DNA of 64,000 nucleotides. It comes from Arenicola marina. Lineage: Eukaryota; Annelida; Polychaeta; Arenicolidae. Positions 24,106 through 36,000 of this stretch are shown here, in pieces. Within the stretch, counting starts at the first letter, position 1. The number at the start of each line of letters is the position of its first letter. Made by a program: the position numbers and the translations under genes. The notes under the pieces were generated by a model. That model was given only the letters and a program-made list of their open reading frames with translations. It searched no databases and had not been told where the DNA came from. The stretch covers positions 8,995,059 to 9,059,058 of the forward strand of contig OZ025253.1 of the NCBI GenBank assembly GCA_964019135.1. Direction: 5' to 3'.

Positions 24106-24125
24106 TACTATCTCCTTAGCGCCAT
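24084..24125. repeat. 42-bp near-perfect palindrome
   Basis: The arms ATGACGCTAAGGA (24084 on) and TCCTTAGCGCCAT (to 24125) flank the perfect 14-bp palindrome ATAGTAATTACTAT. Only two pairings mismatch over 21 pairs. The left arm is made from the last 23-bp repeat unit. Confidence 0.88.
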
Positions 24126-24251
24126 AACGCCATAGACTCAGTCATATCATGCCATAGACGGGATAGTATGACGCGATATCATAATAACAGCTTTATAGAC
24201 GATTCAATATAAGTTTTGGCAACCCAGAATATATTCAGGTCACCGGACTAT

Positions 24252-24800
24252 TTCCCTGCATCTCACGCCGATACAGGCACCAGGCTGGTACTCTGTCTCT
24301 CACGCCGACACTGACACCAGGCTGGTTCCCTGTCTCTCACGCCGCAACCGACACAAGACTGGTTCCCTGTATCTCACGCCTACACAGGCACGAGGCTGGT
24401 TCCATGTCTCACGCCAGCCCTAGGCTGGTTCCATGTCTCTCACGTCGACACTGGCACCAGGCTGGTTCCCTGTCTCTCACGCCGACACCAGGTTGGTTCC
24501 CTGTCTCTCACGCCGACGCCGGCAGCAGGTTGGTTTCATGCCTCTCACGCCGACAGCGGCACCAGGCTGGTTCCCTGTATCTCACGCCGACAGCGGCACC
24601 AGACTGGTTCCCTGTATCTCACGCCCACACAGGCACCAGGCTGGTTCCCTGTCTTTCACACCGGCCCGAGGCTGGCTCCCTGTCTCTCACGCCGACAACA
24701 GGTTGGTTCCCTATCTCTCACACCGACAGCAGGCTGGTTCCCTGTCTCTCGCGCCGATACCGGCAACACGCTGGTTCCCGGCCTCTCACGCCGACAGCGG
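24252..24800. repeat. ~37-bp minisatellite with deletion variants, about 15 copies
   Basis: GGCTGGTTCCCTGTCTCTCA + CGCCGACACTGGCACCA repeats. Several units are shortened to 25-31 bp by loss of the CACTGGCAC part. Two plus frames stay open (138 and 148 codons) because the units lack stops. The peptides are just repeat translations. Confidence 0.9.
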
Positions 24801-27396
24801 CAGTGTCGCCATCAGACTAGCGCCTCGCACCGGACATCGCGCCCGGGAATGTCCTCGAACTTCCGGTCCGAAGAGATAGCGTCGGTGCAATTCCGAGAAG
24901 AATGCAGCAACGGGTCAGGTGGGTGGAAGGGTTGGAGGGGAGGGGGGGGGGGTGCAGGTACACGTCGCGGGAATAATGAGGGTCAGTGTGGGATGAGGGG
25001 GGAAGGGTCACTGTAGATACACAGCGCGACAGTGGCGGGGGTCAGTGACGGTCATCATGGGGTGGGCGCGACAGTGGGTGGTCGGTGAGCGGGGGGGGGG
25101 GGGGGGAGGAGGGAGGCGGAAGGGAGGGCGAGGGGGATGATTGATAGTCATAGAGACCGCTGAAAATTACGGATAAATGGATACATGATGGTGTTTTCGC
25201 TGACAGTCCGCTGGTAATTGTGCAGAGGGATATTGTCTTCACCCAACCTGCCTTAGTACAGCTACCGCGTGTCATGTGGGACGCACACTATACGCAATTT
25301 ATTTTCTAACCATCCCAGAATAAAACCGTATATATATATGAAAAAACATCATTTTGAGCAGCGGGCAATTCTATTTGTGATACTGATGAACTAGAATTAG
25401 ACTGTAATTTTTGGCCGAGTGGAGACCTAGCTTAGCTGGTAAAGGGGATCTCGCCCCTGACGACGCGCTCCCCAACAGTATGACGTCGTTATTGCCTCAC
25501 TTTGTACGGGGCGAGCGGCAGACTGCGTGATGAGACTTTACTTAGCCTGTATCGCAATAGCAATGCCAGTAGCCATGCAGACCGGCAGAATCCGCCCAGA
25601 TTCCCATCCGTCCCTGGAATCTTCACATGAATGAACAACGCTATTTTAATAAGCGATCAATACGACCTGAAGGTCATCCGAGGTCAAGACGGAGCTCGAG
25701 TCGCCCAAACTCTTATCGATGTCTTCGGTTCGCGATGCAACCCCCTCCTCCCCCACCCCCACCCCGCCAACCCACCCTCACTGACATAGACCCCCCCCCC
25801 CTTCACTCCCCATCCCTATCACCCCCTCTGCCGGCTCTTTGTCCCGAACCCCTCACTAAATGTTGACAGGAGCAGGGCTGGAAATAACGAAGTGGGCTTC
25901 CTTCAAGGGCACTGGGTCAAACGAAGCGTCTCTTGGGGCTGGGCACCCGGCCGGTATTTACGGTGGCTCCATCTGACGGAACATGATACGACGATAAGAT
26001 ACACACGTAGACCTATCGATTTAAGCATGATGCATGGAGACACACAAGGGACATTCCGACGAAATGGGGGATATGGCTGCTGGGACATATGACGGGAAGC
26101 TGTCCAGGAGACATCCATTCATTGGATGAGGGCGCCTGCAGCAGTCGGTCAAGGTTATTATCAATGTCATCAGCGTATGCTGACTACATGCTTGATCAAC
26201 TTCTTCGCTATTTAGGCAGAGAACAGCTCATATGGCACGCAACATAAGTTGTGTGAGTTATTCCGTAGCCTCGTGGGTGGCGTGTGCGACTATTGTCGAG
26301 TGTGCATCCCAATCGGTCGGTGCTTGGTTCGAATCCCACCTGCAATATTGTCTATGTTTGTGCATGATATATATCCCTTCGTCGCTGTCAGGGGTGCTTC
26401 CCGGATAAATGGTAGTTCTCTACACTGAATATTCCTTGGTTGACAAGGTTACAAGGTACAAGCATCGTACGTAAAAGCAAACCAAAGCGAAATGTTGTGC
26501 ACCCAAGCGCTCAGTGATTGGCTCACATTGGATGCGTGTCCACAGCTCATCACAGTCAAACATTATATAGACCGACAGCCGCATTAAAATTGTCTCAAAC
26601 AGTTTCGTTATATGATACGCCAAATACGCTGTGCATTTTCCGGTGCAATAAGATAGCACGCAAAATTATAACTAATTTACGGAAGAATAAATACTTTTAT
26701 TACAAAAAATACAAAACCAATAGAAGCATCCACCCACAACCAAAGTAATAAAAACGTAAACCACAAAATGCAAACCTGCATTTGAAGAACGCGATGGCTT
26801 TGCTTTAATAAATGTTACTTTGGCCGTCCATAACCTTCCCTGGCCGCGGCGTCCATTTTATTCCGGGAGCCTTGGGGGCCCCGTCATCTGGGTATTATTG
26901 CCCATCGGCCCGTCACCAAGGCAGCCACCTCGCATATCGAGCCTCGCTTTGAAGAGACCTGTCGATTGCCGCTTTCCAATAAGGAGTCGAAATTGCGTCT
27001 CTGAAGGGGTGGGGTGAGGCTGGGGGTGGGGGTTGTGAGCCTGGGACGGTGGCTGGAAAGGGTGAATTGCATGACCTGGGGTAACGTGCAGGCGAGGTGG
27101 AGGGGTGGGGGGTGGTGGTGACTTGGTGGGGTTTGGTTTGGTGGTTGGGGGTAGATCTTACGGAAGAAATGGAGAGGAAGGTGGGATCTCACAGGGGGGT
27201 TAGGGGTGTGGGACGGATGTGGGGTGTGGAGGCGCACAGAATCGGGTCAAGGTAGGGGTCGGGGTAGGTGGTTGCTGTATTCCAGTATTCGGGGTCTATG
27301 AGCAAAGGCAAGTGCAAAGGCAAGTGCAGTTACAGTACGGCTGGTGTGGGTGGGCTGTAGAGGGGTCTAACTGGAATGCCACGGGTGTGGTGCCCG
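24801..27396. other. No gene recognised; SINE pieces and G or C runs
   Basis: G-runs lie at 24938-24952 and 25090-25108, C-rich DNA at 25740-25830 and G-rich DNA at 27005-27230. A possible box A (TAGCTTAGCTGG) near 25432 without a box B may be a SINE remnant. The clear SINE at 26261-26400 is listed separately. Confidence 0.4.
26261..26400 (+). mobile_element. tRNA-derived SINE, family 2
   Basis: The head TAGCCTCGTGGGTGGCGTG (box A region) is followed by a perfect box B GGTTCGAATCC (26326-26336). The post-head CACCTGCAATATTG...TTTGTGCATGATA is shared with 40425-40560. Confidence 0.7.
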
Positions 27397-27668
27397 GTGT
27401 GGGGCCGGGGTGCGGGGCCGGGGTGTGGGGTCGGGGTGTAAGGCCGGGGTGTGGGTCCGGGGTGTGGGGCTAGGGTGTGAGGCTGAGGTGTAGGGCCGGG
27501 GTGTGGGGCCGGGGTGTGGGGCCGGGGTGTGGGGCTGGGGTGTGGGGCTGGGGGTAGGGCCGGTGTGTGGGTCCGGGGTGTGGGTCCGGGGTGTGGGGCT
27601 GGGGTGTGGGGCTGGGGTGTAGGGCCGGGGTGTGGGGCCGGGGTGTGGGGCCGGGGTGTAGGGCCCTG
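27397..27668. repeat. 13-bp G-rich minisatellite, about 20 copies
   Basis: GTGTGGGGCCGGG and close variants repeat along the tract. Almost every unit has a G4 run, so the plus strand meets the pattern for G-quadruplexes many times over. Minus-strand proline-rich frames are a by-product. Confidence 0.92.
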
Positions 27669-27817
27669 TGTGAGGCCGGGGATGGCGGGGTGGCCGCGCG
27701 GTAATCAAAACCCTGCGGCACCATAGAGACGCGCGGGAGGCGGCAGATAGCCGGAATAGATATATGGGACGTCAAAGGCAACAGTGTTTGAGCGAAAGCA
27801 GGGTGACGAAGTTACTG

Positions 27818-28042
27818 TCATATGTGACAAAGCTACCCTCACATGTGACACATCTACCCTCACATGTGACACAGCTACCCTCACATGTGACACAGCTACC
27901 CTCACATGTGACACAGCTACCCTCACATGTGACACAGCTACCCTCACATGTGACACAGCTACCCTCACATGTGACACAGTACCCTCACATGTGACACAGC
28001 TACCCTCACATGTGACACAGCTACCCTCACATGTGACACAGT
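27818..28042. repeat. 21-bp array, stage A: palindromic E-box units
   Basis: CTACCCTCACATGTGACACAG repeats about ten times, with one 1-bp deletion and a diverged first copy. Each unit carries the perfect palindrome TCACATGTGA. This is the first of three adjoining arrays sharing a TGTGACACAG core. Confidence 0.95.
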
Positions 28043-28142
28043 GACTCCGACAGAGTTCATCCAATCTGTGACACTTCATCATCCTGCATCATGAAATCTC
28101 CTGACCCTTGACCCACGTGATTTACCCCCACATGCGGCAAAG

Positions 28143-29045
28143 TTATCCCGACCTGTGACACAGGTACCCCGACCTGTGACACAGGCACGCCGACCTGTGA
28201 CACAGGTACGCCAACCTGTGACACATGGTTCCCCCACCTGTGATACGGTTACCCCGACTTGCAACGAAGGTACCCCCACCTGGGACACGGTTGCCCCGAC
28301 TTGCGACGAAGGTACCCCCACCTGTGACACGGTTGCCCCGACTTGCGACGAAGGTACCCCCACCTGTGACACGGTTACCCCGACTTGCGACGAAAGTACC
28401 CCCACCTGGGACACGGATACCCCGACTTGCGACGAAGGTACCCCCACCTGGGACACGGTTGCCCCGACTTGCGACGAAGGTACCCCCACCTGTCACACGG
28501 TTACCCCGACCTGTGACACAGGTACCCCGACCTGTGACACAGGTACGCCGACCTTTGTCACAGGTACGCCAACCTGTGACACAAGGTTCCCCCACCTGTG
28601 ATACGGTTACCCCGACTTGCGACGAAGGTACCCCCACCTTGGACACGGTTGCCCCGATTTGCGACGAAAGTACCCCCACCTGTGACACGGTTACTCCGAT
28701 TTGCGACGAAGGTACCCCCACCTGGGACACGGTTACCCCGACCTGTGACACAGGTACGCCAACCTTTGACACAGGTACGCCCACCTGTGTCACAGGTACG
28801 CCAACCTGTGACACAAGGTTCCCCCACCTGTGATACGGTTACCCCGACTTGCGACGAAGGTACCCCCACCTGTGACACGGTTACCCCGACTTGCGACGAA
28901 GGTACCCCCACCTGTGACACGGTTACTCCGACTTGCGACGAAGGTACCCCCACCTGGGACACGGTTGCCCCGACCTGTGACACAGGTACGCCAACCTGTG
29001 ACACAGGTACCCCCACCTGTGATACAGCCACGCCGACCATGGACA
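28143..29045. repeat. 21-bp array, stage B: mixed 21/42-bp units
   Basis: Units of the type ACCTGTGACACAGGTACGCC alternate in blocks with TTGCGACGAAGGTACCCCC. This gives 42-bp dimers inside most of the array and 21-bp monomers at block edges. Blocks repeat at about 28215, 28590 and 28820 with the same opening ACAAGGTTCCCCCACCTGTG. Frames on both strands remain open and yield Thr/Pro-rich or Val/Ser/Gln-rich repeats, which are not considered coding. Confidence 0.93.
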
Positions 29046-29070
29046 AAGGTACTCTAGCGTTACAGCTACT

Positions 29071-29215
29071 TCACTTGTGACACAGTGGCCGTCACTTGTG
29101 ACACAGCCACCGTCACATGTGACACAGTGGCCGTCACTTGTGACACAGCCACCGTCACATGTGACACAGTGGCCGTCACTTGTGACACAGCCACTGTCAC
29201 ATGTGGCACAGTTAC
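29071..29215. repeat. 21-bp array, stage C: 42-bp dimers
   Basis: GTGGCCGTCACTTGTGACACA alternates with GCCACCGTCACATGTGACACA for about 3.5 dimers. The second half contains the 12-bp palindrome GTCACATGTGAC. Confidence 0.93.
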
Positions 29216-29797
29216 ACATGCATTTGAGAGGAACAAAACCAGGACTGTTGCGCCTTGAAACGTTACTGCACCCAATATACCCAATGCCACCCACGGATTT
29301 TTAATATGTTAGCACTTGTCCGTGGCCTTCATCCGCATCCATTCCAGTCCCCTCCGGCTCAAGGTCGTCTATTTATTGAGGTTGTGGTCTCAATTCCCAA
29401 CCATCAAGCAGCAACCGGTGACAGCCCACGAGAGATAAACTCGGTGACAACTCTGGCACAGTTCCGTTGACCCAGATAATTGGTTCTGGTATGAACGTTC
29501 TGCAAGCCATGAAGCCATGCCAGAGCTGCGGTTACATCGTCACAAAAGAGAGAATCATGGTGACAGTCGAATAGTGATAAAACCTCTGTCCGACACAGTT
29601 CTAGATATCGGAAATTATCATATTGTTTACTAATGTCGATAAGGATCGTTCTTTCATTGTTTCAGCATAGCTCAGGCAGGACTCACCTCTGCCATTGACT
29701 ACAATAGTTCATTTCGTCGGGAAGATGGACTAACATATGACATGTGTCCTTAATACAATATATTCTGTAATTTATTGTATTATCAAACTTTTTCTCG
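29216..29797. other. Nothing recognised
   Basis: Unique sequence, becoming AT-rich after 29730. No exon, RNA gene or repeat was identified. Confidence 0.4.
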
Positions 29798-30137
29798 TGT
29801 CAAATAAGTATATTCTGTCATGAAAGCCCGTGGGCTATCCAGAGAGAAGCAATTTGGCCACCGGTCGGGAGCAGAAGTTGGTGGCCGGCTTTATATCCCT
29901 GCGCGCCTGTTCGCTGTTCGATATCTTGTGTGTTGGTGTGATGTCGACCGCGGCTCGCTATCACGTCCGCGCGCGATGTAAAGAAGCCGCGCAATTTTAT
30001 GTTGAAATTGTTGTCTTACAGACTCTCAGAGATATAAAACACACATATGTATATATATATCATAATTTTGAGATACCTCCAGTCTTGATTCTAAAAAAAT
30101 CTAAGATGGCGCATGTAAGTATATTGCTTTACAATGC
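29798..30137 (+). repeat. Dispersed ~340-bp cassette, copy B (TATA, ATG, splice donor)
   Basis: This plus-strand stretch matches the complement of 4476-4812 end to end. Landmarks are TTTATAT at 29890-29896, a GC-rich block around 29941-29976, a T-rich tract ending in ACAG at 30021, AAGATGG with ATG at 30106-30108, and donor GTAAGT at 30115-30120. Copy B has a TA-repeat expansion near 30045-30060 and loses a short T/A-rich piece after 29817. A 128-codon frame crosses copy B but is not kept in copy A, so it is not a shared protein. Confidence 0.75.
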
Positions 30138-30560
30138 AGAACCAAGACTGTATCTCCCGGAGTCGGAGCCGATTACAACTGGGCCTCATGACATGCTTCA
30201 CGGCCCATCTAGTTAGTATATCATAGACCTGCCGAACTGGCCAACAGTCGCGTAACCCAAGGACTCAGTATCCACCGATCTGCGTGGATAGGAGCTGTGA
30301 TGCGGAGAAGATCAAGCTTTAGGGACGGAACCAATTTCGCCTCAAACAGACAGCGGTAACCGTGTTACAGCATGGTGTCGGCTGTAATGGCACAAGGGAC
30401 TGGCCATCCCTTGGATCCACTGGAAGGCTTGGATGCGAGACTTGGCGATCTGAGACAGACAGCAGTAGGGTGTTCTGCATGCCTTCAGCTTCTTCAATTC
30501 AATTATGTTAAATTCCACATACCCTTGGCAGAAATAGCCAAGCAACCGAAACCAAACAGC

Positions 30561-30720
30561 CATCACCAAGCAGTCATCACCAAGCAGTCATCACCAATCA
30601 GTCATCACCAAGCAGTCTTCACCAAACCATCATCACCAAGCAGTCATCACCAAGCAGCGATCACTAAGCAACCATCACCAAGCAGTCACGACTAAGCCGG
30701 CATTAACAAACCGTCACCCT
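30561..30720. repeat. 14-bp tandem repeat, about 11 copies
   Basis: CATCACCAAGCAGT repeats with growing divergence toward the right end (CACGACTAAGCCGG, CATTAACAAACCGT). Confidence 0.9.
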
Positions 30721-31999
30721 CAAAATGTAAACACCAGTCTCCAATCACGACTCCGCCGCCAATCATTTACCAGCTTTAAGCCGATAACGGCAGCCCCCAG
30801 CCCCCCCCCTCCCCCCTCCCCCCTCCCCCCCTCCCCCACTCCTCAGGACACTCTCCCCTTACATCCACATTTCTTGTCCTCGGAGGGGTCACCGTTGACT
30901 ACTCTCGTCGACGACCCCGTGAGCACCCCACCCCCCCTCCTCCCCTCTCCCTCCCCTCAAGATAACTGACGGCCATTACTCCGGCTCCACGCTGAGTTAC
31001 CACCCCAAGCAGGAAGCTGGACAGACAAGGGATGAGCCCGAGAAGGACCCGGCAAGGGCACCAGGCGTGGCCTGAGAGGTATGGGAAGCAGGTGTCTCGT
31101 CGGGGAAGCTAACTTAGCCTGCGAACGATACGGGAAAGGTCGCGGTATAAAGCCAGTCCGAGAAGGGGGGCACGGCGAAATGATGGCAGGATTGTGTAGT
31201 AGGCGGCGGGAGGAAGGGGAGAGGGGGGTGGGGCTGGGTAAGGGGACGAGGTGAAGCAAGGGTTGTGGTGAGCCGGTCGGGAAGGGAAGGTAGGGGGGGG
31301 GGGGGGATGAGGGAGTAATACCAAAGCGGGTAGGGGTTATGAAGTTGCATTTATCATAGGCCGTGACCTCTGCTTACTGAGCACCAATTCATGAGCTGCT
31401 GGCGTTGGACCCGGCGGTAGATTAGATGGATATGGTGTGTGGACGGGGTGGGTGGGCGGGTGGAGGTGGGGTGTACTGTGACCAGGCCGATGTGGAGAGC
31501 CCGAGAAGGGATGAGGGCGAAGTGGAGGTGGGGTGAGCGGAGGGACACACAGAGTGTGGAGTGGGCAGTTGATGATTGGTAGCGATACCCCGCCTGGACA
31601 GACAAAAGGTGTTCATATCGCGGGGAGGAGCCACATTGTAGTGTTAATCAAGGATGCCACAGGGACGCCTGATTCGGGATGTGGGGTGGGGGTGAGAGGG
31701 AGGGGGGGGGGGGAGAAGGAAGTGGGGGTGAGCTGTGAGTATACTGCTGAGAAGGACGTCGGGGATGCGGGAGGGATTGGGAATGGGTGACACAAGGGGG
31801 AGTGATGAGAGAGGGGAGGGCGCAGAAGGTGTGGGGGGTGGGGTTAAAGAGACAGGCTGACTGTGACTGGGGGGCGGAGATGGGGTTTTAGTGGTGATGG
31901 AAGGAGGAGGCGGAAGCTGGAGGGAAATCCTGTCGGATGCATTGTCTCAAGACGGATGGAGTGACCAGAGGTAGAACGTCGTGATACAGCACTACAAAG
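30721..31999. other. No gene recognised; strand-asymmetric low complexity
   Basis: Plus-strand C-rich DNA (30795-30960) flips to G-rich DNA (31150-31870). Open frames are proline- or glycine-rich and short. The right end meets the 22-bp array. Confidence 0.4.
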
Positions 32000-33045
32000 A
32001 GCCTCTAGCCCCCGGCACAACCCGGCGCAGCCCCCGGTACAAATCGGCACAGCCCCCGGTACAACCCGGCGCAGCCCCCAGTACAACCCGGCGCAGCCCC
32101 CGGTACCGCACCCAATAAAACCCTATACGGCCCGGTACAGCCCCCAGCACAACCCGGCGCAGCCCCCGGTACAACCCGGCGCAGCCCCCAGTACAACCCG
32201 GCGCAGCCCCCAGTACAACCCGGCGCAGGCCCCGGTACAACCCGGCGCAGCCCCCGGTACAAACCGGCACAGCCCCCAGTACAACCCGGCGCAGCCCCCG
32301 GTACAACCCGGCGCAGCCCCCACTACAAACCGGCGCAGCCCCCGGTACAAACCGGCACAGCCCCCGGTACAACCCGGCACAGCCCCCAGTACAACCCGGC
32401 GCAGCCCCCAGTACAACCCGGCGCAGCCCCCGGTACAACCCGGCGCAGCCCCCGGTACAACCCGGCGCAGCCCCCGGTACAACCCGGCGCAGCCCCCGGT
32501 ACAACCCGGCGCAGCCCCCGGTACAAACCGGCACAGCCCCGGGTACAACCCGGCGCAGCCCCCAGTACAACCCGGCGCAGCCCCCGGTACAACCCGGCGC
32601 AGCCCCCAGTACAACCCGGCGCAGGCCCCGGTACCGCACCCAATAAAACCCTATACGGCCCGGTACAGCCCCCAGCACAACCCGGCGCAGCCCCCAGTAC
32701 AACCCGGCGCAGCCCCCGGTACAACCCGGCGCAGCCCCCGGTACAAACCGGCGCAGCCCCCGGTACAAACCGGCACAGCCCCCGGTACAACCCGGCGCAG
32801 CCCCCAGTGCAACCCGGCGCAGCCCCCGGTACAACCCGGCGCAGCCCCCAGTACAACCCGGCGCAGCCCCCAGTACAACCCGGCGCAGCCCCCGGTACAA
32901 ACCGGCACAGCCCCCGGTACAACCCGGCGCAGCCCCCGGTACAACCCGGCGCAGCCCCCGGTACAACCCGGCGCAGCCCCCGGTACCGCAGCCAGTACCG
33001 CACCCAGTACCGCACCCAGTACAACACGGTACAGCCCGGTAAAGC
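32000..33045. repeat. 22-bp array (2 x 11-bp), about 45 copies
   Basis: GGTACAACCCGGCGCAGCCC + CC repeats with an exact 22-bp period and a few variant positions (GGTACAAACCGGCACAG, CAGTACAAC). Two inserts (about 32098-32160 and 32629-32690) hold the GGTACCGCACCCAATAAAAC module typical of the 77-bp array that follows. The two arrays therefore belong to one superfamily. Confidence 0.96.
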
Positions 33046-36000
33046 CGAGTACACCCCCTAGTACAAACCGGCACAGCCCCTGATACAGACCCCGGCACAA
33101 CCCAACACAGTCTGGTACAGCCCCCGGTACAACCGGCACACCCCCCGGTACCGCACCCAATAAAACCCGGTACAGTCCGGTACAGCCCCCAGCACAACCC
33201 CCGGTACAACCGGCACACCCCCCGGTACCGCCACCAATAAAACCCGGTACAGTCCGGTACAGCCCCCAGCACAACCCCCGGTACAACCGGCACACCCCCC
33301 GGTACCGCCACCAATAAAACCCGGTACAGTCCGGTACAGCCCCCAGCACAACCCCCGGTACAACCGGCACACCCCCCGGTACCGCACCCAATAAAACCCG
33401 GTACAGTCCGGTACAGCCCCCAGCACAACCCCCGGTACAACCGGCACACCCCCCGGTACCGCACCCAATAAAACCCGGTACAGTCCGGTACAGCCCCCAG
33501 CACAACCCCCGGTACAACCGGCACACCCCCCGGTACCGCACCCAATAAAACCCGGTACAGTCCGGTACAGCCCCCAGCACAACCCCCGGTACAACCGGCA
33601 CACCCCCCGGTACCGCCACCAATAAAACCCGGTACAGTCCGGTACAGCCCCCAGCACAACCCCCGGTACAACCGGCACACCCCCCGGTACCGCCACCAAT
33701 AAAACCCGGTACAGTCCGGTACAGCCCCCAGCACAACCCCCGGTACAACCGGCACACCCCCCGGTACCGCCACCAATAAAACCCGGTACAGTCCGGTACA
33801 GCCCCCAGCACAACCCCCGGTACAACCGGCACACCCCCCGGTACCGCACCCAATAAAACCCGGTACAGTCCGGTACAGCCGAGTACACCCCCTAGTACAA
33901 ACCGGCACAGCCCCTGATACAGACCCCGGCACAACCCAACACAGTCTGGTACAGCCCCCGGTACCACCGGCACACCCCCCGGTACCGCCACCAATAAAAC
34001 CCGGTACAGTCCGGTACAGCCCCCAGCACAACCCCCGGTACAACCGGCACACCCCCCGGTACCGCACCCAATAAAACCCGGTACAGTCCGGTACAGCCCC
34101 CAGCACAACCCCCGGTACAACCGGCACACCCCCCGGTACCGCACCCAATAAAACCCGGTACAGTCCGGTACAGCCCCCAGCACAACCCCCGGTACAACCG
34201 GCACACCCCCCGGTACCGCACCCAATAAAACCCGGTACAGTCCGGTACAGCCCCCAGCACAACCCCCGGTACAACCGGCACACCCCCCGGTACCGCACCC
34301 AATAAAACCCGGTACAGTCCGGTACAGCCCCCAGCACAACCCCCGGTACAACCGGCACACCCCCCGGTACCGCACCCAATAAAACCCGGTACAGTCCGGT
34401 ACAGCCCCCAGCACAACCCCCGGTACAACCGGCACACCCCCCGGTACCGCACCCAATAAAACCCGGTACAGTCCGGTACAGCCGAGTACACCCCCTAGTA
34501 CAAACCGGCACAGCCCCTGATACAGACCCCGGCACAACCCAACACAGTCTGGTACAGCCCCCGGTACCACCGGCACACCCCCCGGTACCGCCACCAATAA
34601 AACCCGGTACAGTCCGGTACAGCCCCCAGCACAACCCCCGGTACAACCGGCACACCCCCCGGTACCGCACCCAATAAAACCCGGTACAGTCCGGTACAGC
34701 CCCCAGCACAACCCCCGGTACAACCGGCACACCCCCCGGTACCGCACCCAATAAAACCCGGTACAGTCCGGTACAGCCCCCAGCACAACCCCCGGTACAA
34801 CCGGCACACCCCCCGGTACCGCACCCAATAAAACCCGGTACAGTCCGGTACAGCCCCCAGCACAACCCCCGGTACAACCGGCACACCCCCCGGTACCGCA
34901 CCCAATAAAACCCGGTACAGTCCGGTACAGCCCCCAGCACAACCCCCGGTACAGTCCGGTACAGCCCCCAGCACAACCCCCGGTACAGTCCGGTACAGCC
35001 CCCAGCACAACCCCCGGTACAGTCCGGTACAGCCCCCAGCACAACCCCCGGTACAACCGGCACACCCCCCGGTACCGCACCCAATAAAACCCGGTACAGT
35101 CCGGTACAGCCCCCAGCACAACCCCCGGTACAACCGGCACACCCCCCGGTACCGCACCCAATAAAACCCGGTACAGTCCGGTACAGCCCCCAGCACAACC
35201 CCCGGTACAACCGGCACACCCCCCGGTACCGCACCCAATAAAACCCGGTACAGTCCGGTACAGCCCCCAGCACAACCCCCGGTACAACCGGCACACCCCC
35301 CGGTACCGCACCCAATAAAACCCGGTACAGTCCGGTACAGCCCCCAGCACAACCCCCGGTACAACCGGCACACCCCCCGGTACCGCACCCAATAAAACCC
35401 GGTACAGTCCGGTACAGCCCCCAGCACAACCCCCGGTACAACCGGCACACCCCCCGGTACCGCACCCAATAAAACCCGGTACAGTCCGGTACAGCCCCCA
35501 GCACAACCCCCGGTACAACCGGCACACCCCCCGGTACCGCACCCAATAAAACCCGGTACAGTCCGGTACAGCCCCCAGCACAACCCCCGGTACAACCGGC
35601 ACACCCCCCGGTACCGCACCCAATAAAACCCGGTACAGTCCGGTACAGCCCCCAGCACAACCCCCGGTACAACCGGCACACCCCCCGGTACCGCACCCAA
35701 TAAAACCCGGTACAGTCCGGTACAGCCCCCAGCACAACCCCCGGTACAACCGGCACACCCCCCGGTACCGCACCCAATAAAACCCGGTACAGTCCGGTAC
35801 AGCCCCCAGCACAACCCCCGGTACAACCGGCACACCCCCCGGTACCGCACCCAATAAAACCCGGTACAGTCCGGTACAGCCCCCAGCACAACCCCCGGTA
35901 CAACCGGCACACCCCCCGGTACCGCACCCAATAAAACCCGGTACAGTCCGGTACAGCCCCCAGCACAACCCCCGGTACAACCGGCACACCCCCCGGTACC

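Noticed and set aside
28155-29080. Several Thr/Pro-rich plus frames and Val/Ser/Gln-rich minus frames
   Set aside because: By-products of the 21/42-bp arrays.
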